A DNA stretch of 54,708 nucleotides from a virus. Positions 15,136-24,300 of the stretch are shown here, one piece after another. Location: positions 1 to 54,708 of IMG/VR virus record IMGVR_UViG_3300035670_000266; one strand, 5' to 3'. The position numbers were made by a program, and so were the translations under genes. Below the pieces are notes generated by a model. The model searched no databases, had not been told where the DNA came from, and saw only the letters and a list, made by a program, of their open reading frames with translations. Within the stretch, counting starts at the first letter, position 1; the number at the start of each line of letters is the position of its first letter.

Positions 15136-15173
15136 ACCCCTCAAGCCTCTCAACGATGCTCAAACAGAGGGGT
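15136..15173 (+). repeat. 7-bp inverted repeat between tRNAs
   Basis: ACCCCTC (15136-15142) pairs perfectly with GAGGGGT (15167-15173) across 24 bases. The 7-bp length resembles a tRNA acceptor stem with the body deleted. It could also be a processing or termination hairpin. Confidence 0.4.
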
Positions 15174-15178
15174 CACTA

Positions 15179-15260
15179 GTCGATGTGGCGGAATTGGTAG
15201 ACGCGCTGGGTTTAGGTTCCAGTGAGGTAACTCGTGGAGGTTCAAGTCCTCTCATCGACA
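15179..15260 (+). tRNA. tRNA-Leu (UAG)
   Basis: An 82-base class II tRNA: acceptor GTCGATG / CATCGAC, anticodon stem CTGGG/TCCAG with TAG at 15213-15215, a long variable arm (TGAGGTAACTCGT), T-arm GGAGG TTCAAGT CCTCT, discriminator A. This one has the normal leucine layout, unlike the UAA tRNA at 13932. Confidence 0.9.
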
Positions 15261-15273
15261 TATATAAATTTCA

Positions 15274-15350
15274 AAATTGACTTTTTGATTACATAAATTG
15301 GGGAAAAAATTCTCCGCCCAAAAATCGTCAAAAAGGTCGTGTATAAATAC
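15274..15350 (+). repeat. Copy B of the ~70-bp intergenic element ending in a late promoter
   Basis: This matches 12707-12783. In this copy GGGGAA pairs with TTCTCC around AAAA to give a small hairpin. Together the two copies bracket the tRNA and auxiliary gene region, each pointing into a downstream late gene. Apart from this element and the tRNAs and hairpins listed, 14881-15388 shows nothing else. Confidence 0.6.
15342..15349 (+). promoter_or_regulatory. Late promoter (TATAAATA)
   Basis: An exact T4 late promoter consensus lies 40 bases before the ATG of the 3792-residue adhesin gene, at the 3' end of repeat copy B. Confidence 0.75.
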
Positions 15351-15388
15351 ATTGAAGAAGAAAGAAACTATCCTGGGTTTGGCTAATT

Positions 15389-18300
15389 ATGGCTCTTACA
15401 AGACTTGATAATCTGTATTCAAGCAAAACTGGTAAATACCTTTATGTATCTCCAGATGACTTTAATGCTACTGACGAATTAGATAACAGAGGCAATTCTC
15501 CTCTACGTCCTTTCAAGACAATTCAAAGAGCATTTATTGAGGTAGCAAGATATTCGTTCCTACCTGCTGAAAACGGTCAAAGCGTTCCTGATAGATTTGA
15601 CCAGTTCAGCATCATGCTAATGCCTGGTGATCACTATATTGATAACCGTCCAGGTCTTGTAGAAATTGATACTGGTAAAAAACAACGTTATTATGATGCA
15701 AAAACCCTAATTACAGCAAACCGCCAAGAAATTATTGATCGTGCGTTTGCTCAGATTGCTATTGATTACAATGAAGTACTTTGGGGCGCTAATTGGGTAG
15801 TTCCTGGCGATCCTGCTGTTCAGGATAAAAATAGATATTATGATTCATATCGTTTAATTCAAAAAAATAGAGATTATATTAGAGATAGAGCAACTGCTGA
15901 GGTAGCCATTCAATTTCCTGATTTTTATTTTCCAGATGAACCAGAAACTGATACTGCTAGCAGATTTGCTGATGCTTATCGTTTAATTCAGCAAAATAGA
16001 CAAAATATTATTGATTCTGCCTTTGCTAACACCGCTTTAACTTATCCTGCGGTTGGTTCTGTTGGAGACAAGTGTAAGCGTGATATCGGTTACTTTATTG
16101 ATCACACTACACTAGACCTTTTCTTTGGCGGCAACAAGTACACCAGAGAATTTGTACTTCAGTACTTTGATGCTAATGGTAACCAAATTACCAATGGTCT
16201 TCAAGGCGAAGAAACTCAATCTAACTATGCTTTCAATGCTGCTAAAGCTTTCATGAAAGCAGCATTAACAAATCAAAGTTCTGTTGTTGTTAATGGAACA
16301 ACTTATAATATTGCTTCTTGGACAAAAGACTTAACTATAACTGCTGATCCTTTAACTGGTTCTAATACTAGTGCTGCTTCTTGTGCTAACGTACAGACTA
16401 CACTTGATAACTTAACTACCATTGTTACTGATGTTTTCCTTGCTGGTAATCTTTCAAGTCTTCCTCCAGTAAACACAGGAAATGCTTCTGTAGGTAAATT
16501 AAAGTGTGCTAGAGATATTGGATTCTATATTGATGCTATTTCTCTAGATATTGCTCAGGGTGGTGGTAACGTATACACTAGAAAGTATATCAAAAACTAC
16601 TTCAACCCAGCTGGCACTGCTTGGATTGATGATGGTCTACAGGGAGAAGAAGTACAATCTTTAGTTGCTTTTAATTTTGCTAAAAATTTGATGAAGCAAG
16701 CAGTATCCAATCAACTTGGATACAAAGATCTATCTTTAACTCACAACACATCTAATCCTGGCACTTATAATGGGGACAATTATGACCCAGCTTCTTGTGC
16801 TAATGTAAAAACAACAATTGACAACCTTGCTGGTATCGTACAAACTTTCTTCACTCAAGGTACATTAGATAACTTTGTAGCAGAAACTGTAGCAGACACA
16901 GAACCAGGCGAGAGCAAGTGTAAGCGTGACATTGGTTATATTGTTGATGCTGTTGCTGCTGACTTAGCAAATGGTGGTAATGGTAGCATTATTGCTGCTG
17001 CTAAAGCATATTTTAACAAAAATGGCACTCCAATCAGTAATGGTTTAGTTGGTGAAGAAGCACAATCAATTGTTGCTTTTAATGCCGCCAGAGACATGAT
17101 GAAGAAAGCTGTAACCAACCAGCTTTATTCTAAAGATCTCACTATTCTTGCTGGCCCTGCTGAGTACATTGGATATGAAACTAACGAACCAATTGTACCA
17201 AATCTTCCATCAGGTAATGCTGCTACTTGTATTGATGTACAAGCAAGTATCGATACTCTTGTTGGTATTATCACCACAGTTATCAATGATGGAAATCTAG
17301 ATAGTCTCACTAATGTACAAATCACTGGTGATATCCCAGTATTTAACTTTAACAGAGCTCTACAAGAATGGCAAGATAACAGTATTCTTGACCTTAGCAA
17401 CCCAGATAACGTTCTTTACAAGTTTAACTCTTCTACAGGCGGTTGTATCGTTCCTAGAGGTTGTTCTTTGATTGGTTATGACCTTCGTAGAACGATTGTT
17501 CGTCCTCTTTATGTTCCAGATCCTGCCGATGGAACACAAGAAAGAACTTCTATCTTCAACTTAACTGGTGGTTGCTATATTTGGCAGTTTACTATTAAAG
17601 ATGGTGATCTCTCTTCAAATTCACCGCTATTTGATTCAACTGCTAATGTTGGTAAGGTTTACTTCCAGAAGGGCAATAACTCACAGTTAGCTATTCCTGA
17701 GTATTCTCACCATAAGATCACTATTATGACTTATGCTGATCAAGATGATCTTGATCTGTATTATCAAAAGGTAGCAACTGCTTTTGCTTTGTTCCAACCA
17801 ACTATTGATGATGGTGATTTTGAAGCACTGCCACAAGAAAACAGAATTGTTGGTCCTCTTTCTGATACCAGAAGTATTAGTAAAATTAGACTAAAGGGAC
17901 AAACTGCTGGCGGCAAGACAACCATTGAAGCTACCACAAAAGTTGCTCATGGATACTTCAAGGAGCAGTATGTTGCTATTATTGATACTGGATTGAATGA
18001 TGGATTAAACGGTACTTTCAAAATTACCGCTATTTCGGATAATCCTAAGATTTTTGAATATGAAGTTGATCTAACTCCTCAGCAACTAGGATTGGATATT
18101 AACGAGACTGGATATACTATTCCAGATCTTAGCTTAAATGCCAGAGCACAAGCAGAAATCGACTCTGTAGAATCTGCTTCACCATACGTCTTCAACTGCT
18201 CAATCAGATCCACCTGGGGTATCTGTGGTATGTGGGCAGATGGATCCAAAGCAACTGGATTCAAGTCGATGGTTGTTGCTCAGTACACAGGTGTTTCGCT

Positions 18301-21300
18301 ACAAAAAGATGACCGTGCTTTTATCCGTTATGATGAATTTAGCAACACCTGGAACCAGGCATCACTAACTGATGCTTTTGCTACCGTTGCTTATCATACT
18401 AAAGGTGATGCTTATTGGAAAGATGACTGGAGAAACTTCCACATCCGTGCTTCGGATGACTCATTTATTCAGTGTGTTAGCGTCTTTGCTGTAGGATTCT
18501 TTGATCACTTCTTGATGGAGTCTGGCGGTGACATGTCAATCACCAACTCCAACTCTAACTTTGGTAATACATCTCTACACTCTATTGGTTATAAGGGATT
18601 TTCTTTCAACCAAGATAAGGGTGGATATATTACTGATATTATTCCTGTCAAAAAAGTTGATACCAGTGCTTTTAACGAATTAGAACTTAAGTATTATCCT
18701 CTGTCTAATCAGGCTACTAAAGTTAATGGTAATCAAACTAAACTATATTATAGTGGAGATGATGTATATTCTCCATTTGAAAAACCAGCAACTTCAATTG
18801 ATGGTTATAGACTTGGCGCTTTAACTAATGATAAATTGTTCCTAAAACTACCAAAACTTGGTGGCGGGACGGACATTTACGAAGCAACTGTTTCTCCATC
18901 TGGATTTGAACAGTACAAAGTTTCTCTAGAAACTCTAAATCCAGATGGTGTTCAGATTAATAATCTAGCACAAGATGCTTCTAATTTGATTGAAGCAAAT
19001 AAGGAGTTTATTCAAAGTGAAGCATACAAGTATATTATTACGAAGTATCCAGCTCTTCAGACAAATACTAATATCACTATTTCTAAGTGTGAAAGAGATA
19101 TTGGTTATATCGTTGATGCTGTAATTCAAGACTTGAGACTTGGCGGTAATATTAATACTATTCAAGCTGCTGAAGGTTATTACGTTGGTGGTACGCTTGC
19201 TTATATTGATGGAGAACTCAACGAATCGATTGAAGCATATGAGTATGTGAAGAATCTTTGTATTGCTGCTATGAGAAATTTTGACTATCTCATTAGAGAT
19301 TGTCAAACAACTAATGGATCTGCTATTATCAATGTTGGTAATACACAAGGACTTCTCGTTGGAATGAGAGTCACTCAGTATGATTATAACACCACTAATT
19401 TCACCAATGGTAGACTAAATCGTGGTACTGCTGTTCCAACTACAATAAATCCATCAATTCCTACTGGTGCTTACGTTAGAAGAGTTATTGACTCCGAAAA
19501 GATTGAAATTGGAAATAGTGCTCCTGTATTGACGGAAACTAATGGTATTTTATCAGCAACATTTGGAAATGCTATTACAGCAAACTTAACTTCTACTTCT
19601 GGCGTATATCTACACTTTGAATTCTCACAAACAGCATCTATTTCAGATAGCAATGATGTTCTTGTTGGTGGATTCAGCTCAGTTAATCCTGTAAGAGATA
19701 GTTCTGTTCTTCAAGACACAACAGCGTGGTCTCCAACTGGTGCTGATGGATATCCTGAATGTGCTAGCATTGCTGCTACTATCGAAGAATATTTCACTAA
19801 CTTCTTCTTGATTCTAAACAATGGATTAACTCCCCTTGGCGGTAAAGAAGTAGATGCTTCTAACTTAATTCTTGCTAATAAAGAATTTATTGCTGCTGAA
19901 GCTGTAGATAGAATGTTGGCAAACAATCCAGGATTTAGTGTTCCTGGCGGTAGTCAAAATTGTATTGATGACGTTATTGATGTTCTAGAGACATATGCCT
20001 ACAATATCAAGTTTGGTGGAAATGATAAAGTTTATGATGCTGCTAGAATCTATGTTCTACAACCAGGACTACTAGCTGGAGAAAGAACACAATCTGTTGA
20101 AGTTTATACAGAAGCAAGAGATCTTGCTACTTCTGTAATGAGAAATCAACCAATTATCATTGAAGGTTCTCATGGTTTGACTCAAACTTTTGATAATAAT
20201 GTCATTGGTGAAACTTCTAATCAAGCTGGCGTTTATAACTATGCCAATGATTGTGTTAGTGTTGCTCAAACTCTAACTACATTTACTGCTATTATTACTC
20301 AAGCAATTGGTACTGAAGCAAATCCAGGAAATCTAACTGGTATTACTAGAACAGAACCAACATTCAATGTTGTCACTAGAGTAGAACCAGTAGTAGATAC
20401 TGCTAATCTTGCCACTCGTGCTACATTATTCACTGTTAACACTGGTGCTTCTACTTCAGATCCACACTTATTTGAAACTGGAACTCCTGTAAGACTTGTT
20501 CCAAAAATTAGAGATGGTGTAGACCCTGCTACTGTAGATAAGAGAGTAATTCGTCTTCCAAAAGGATTTGATACTAATACAATTTACTATGTAATTGCTC
20601 CTGGTAGAAGAACTGAACCTGAAGATTATTCTGATGGTGCTACATATCCAAATGTTTTCACCAAGAATCAAACAACTAAGTTGATGTTGGCGACAACAAA
20701 AGAAAATGCGGCCGCTGGCATTTACATGTATTCGCCAGAGACTGACTCTGTTGATTTCAACGTACAAATAGAACTTCATCAGTTTGTTCTTGATGAAAGT
20801 TATGATCTTCATCAATATCTCTGTAATTTCCCAACTGGTCAAACTAATGTAATTCAAACTGATGTTCCCCACATTTTTGATGTTCCAGGAACTCAGGCAC
20901 ATGTACAAAAAATCTTCTTTAGAACATTTGGAGAATCATCAACTCTACCTCAGTTTACTGATGGTTCGAGTGTAAATCCAAATCAGTATTACTATGCTAG
21001 ATTTGTAACTCCAAAGACATTTGCTGTTTATCTAACAGCTGCCGACGCTGTTAATGGATCTCTTAGCGTAACATTTGCTAATGGATTTGGACAAAACTTC
21101 TATGTATTTGCTGATAAGAGGGTATCTCCAGTAAGATTTGATGCTACTAGAGATGATAGTGCTTTACCAGAAGATGATCGTGAAACAACAACTGGACAGT
21201 GGTACATTCAGACAACTGATGATTATGATCCAGCTGTAAACATTCAAGCTAGAATGAATCAAATTGGTGCTGATTTGAAAGATGCTAGATCTAAAAATAC

Positions 21301-24300
21301 TACATTCAAGAGACTTAAGGACGATAGAACAGCACAAGATAGAATCTATCGTTTACGTTATGTAATTCCTAAATATGCTGATGGTGTAAGAGATCCTCTA
21401 AATGGGTTTGTTCTCAAGGCAAGAACCGACGAAACAAGAAAACTGCTACCACAAAAAATTGTTCTTAAACCAGTTTCTAGTGGTATTGCTAGTGTTGCTT
21501 TGTTTGAAGTTGAAACTCAACTTGCCCAGGGTGGAACAATTAATCAGCAACTAGGTCTTCCAGCAAGTGAATTAAATTCGAGCTTTGACTATGATCCATA
21601 TAATGTAGATCAGGTTAAGATTATTCCTAGCGATAGAACGGAATCAAAAGTTTCTTTTACTATTCAATCTGCTAGAAAGGTAACAATTTCTAGCACTGAA
21701 TATTTAGAATTAACTGTATTTGATCTTGGAATCACTTCTGATTCTGTAAGAAACGAGCAGTTTGTAACTGTTAAGATTAATGCTCCTCAAGGCGGATCAT
21801 TCAGAATTAATTCTTCTGTAAGTAATGAGCTTAACAAAGTTACTTGGAATGGATTCTCCTCTGGATTTGCTTATATTCAAGGATACTTCAATCCAGATGG
21901 CACTGACGAACATTACTTAGTTCTTAAGGGATTAGATGAAGATGTGATTTCTTACAATAGAAATTCTTCAACTGTTTTCTCACAACCAGTATTAAATGTT
22001 GATAATGATCCAGTTCTTGATAGTAATGGCAATCAAGTTCTTATCTATGCTACTCTTCAAGCAAAACCAAATAGTGTAGGAAGTCCTAACAATACTCTCA
22101 GCAAGTCTGATAGAAAGGATTATCTCTATAGTGATAAGAACGCTAACGTTCTTACAATGACTCCTGGTGATAAGATTATTGATGACGATGGTAATCAATA
22201 TGAAATTGCTAGCGTTGTAGACGCTGGCGAAATTGAAGATACATTCTATATCTTTGATATTGAAGAAGTTAAGAGAAGAATTCCTAATCAGCAAGAAGGT
22301 ATTTACTACCTAACTTGTGTTAAGGGTAATGTTTCTCCATATCCAACTGGTCCAGGTGTTGGTACAAACTTCAGAAACTTTAGATTCTCTCAACCAATTG
22401 GTCAACTATATCCACTAGATTATAAGAACGATCCACTTTGGTTCCAAGTTAGACCAGATGGTACAAGAGATACCAGTATTCTAGATACTCCAGCTACTGT
22501 TTGTGCTGCTGATAACTTTATTCATGGTTTAGTAACAACTAATGACTATAAGAATAGTGAAACAAAAGAAGTTATTCTAGACTTCATTGAAAATCCTGCT
22601 TTAAACAGATATGATTATGTAACCAATGCTATTGAAGCACAGTCTGGAAACGCTGCTTCTGGATCTGAAGATAGATTAATTCCTATCTGTGGTGATTCTC
22701 CATATCCAACTGAGCGTAGACTGTATGTTGAACTACGTAGACCATCTATTGCTCGTTCTGGTAACCACACATTTGAATACCTAGGTTTTGGTCCTGGTAA
22801 CTACTCAACTGGTTTCCCACTTCGTCAGGAAGTTGTCCTTAGAGACATTCAGGACTTCTATGCTCAGGCAAAGCGTGAGGACGGCGGTATCGTCTTCTAC
22901 ACTGGTCTAAACTCTAATGGTGACCTCTATATCGGTAACCGTAAAATCAACGCTATTACAGGCGAAGAAACATTCTTAGAGAGAGCAGAATTGCTAGCTT
23001 CGGATGATGATGAAGGTGATATTGGTGGTCTTGTTACTACTTTTGAACTTCCTGTTGCTTTCGAACAAGAAATTACTGTTGATGGCGATGCTCTGTTTAA
23101 TAATCCAGTAACAATTAACGTTGATGATGATGAACCAAATGCTTTCACCGTTATTTCTAACGTTGATTCGAATGCTGGCGGTGATTTATCACTAGATAGC
23201 AGTGCCTTCAGTAGAAGTATTATTGCTTCTCAAGGTAATGTTGTTATACATCAAAACCAAATTTGGTCTGCCGTATACAGATTAAATCCAAGAGGAAATA
23301 CACTATTATCTGGTCAGGATTATAGCATTAGAACAGCTGTTGATAATACAGCTGGCAATACTCCCACTAACCAAACACCTAATCAAACAAATAGCAATCT
23401 TGGATATGCTGTAGCATATGGTAATCAGCAACCAACCGCTGGTGATATCATTCTAAAAGGTGAACAGGTAGATAGATCTGGATCTCTTGGTTGGATTTAT
23501 GCTAACTTCTATGATCCCGTAACTGCTTCTATTGAGTCTTCAACTGCTCTCGGCGGATCAACAGTTCAATTTAATACAGTAACTGGCACTTCAGTTTCTT
23601 CTCTTGGTATTGTAGTTAATACAATCATCAAGATTGAAGGTATGACTGGTAGATACCTCAATCTCAATGGATTAAGAAAGGTTACTGAAGTATCTGGGTC
23701 ATTCTTCAAAGTTAATGCTCCTGTATTGATTGAAGTTAGTGCTGTTGATGATCCTCAAGCTATTGGATCTGGAGTTGTTATTTCCGTTGCCAGAAACAGT
23801 TGGAAAGAAGTTGGAGTTGTTGGATCTGAAGTATTCAGAACCTACACCGATATTCCTGGTAAGTATGCTGTTGGTATCAACACTATTGCTAGAGCAGCAC
23901 ATGCTGATAAAGATACAGCATTTATTTCTACTGTTACATATCCAAGAGCAACCCTGGATGTTGTTGGTACTATGTTTATTAGTGGCAAGACACTATCTGA
24001 TACTAACTTTACTAACAACTCTACTCTTTCACAAAGAACATTTAATGTTGAAGATAACGCTGTATTAATTGGCGGCGATTCATTACTACCAAATACTACA
24101 GCTACATTAAGAGTTGCCACTTCTAATGGAACTCAGTCTAATGGATCTCCAAGACTTTATACTGGTGGTCGTTTAGGACTTAATGTTTCTGAATCAAATA
24201 TGAACCATACACTCACAGTTGTGGGTGATATGAGATTGACTGAAGATGCTACTTTTGAAGAAAATCTGGCAGTAAATGGTGGATCACTATCAACTACATC

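Noticed and set aside
13800-15300. CRISPR array or integrase attachment site in the tRNA cluster
   Set aside because: No regularly spaced repeats, no integrase gene in the window, and the short inverted repeats are unrelated to each other. The phage type is lytic.
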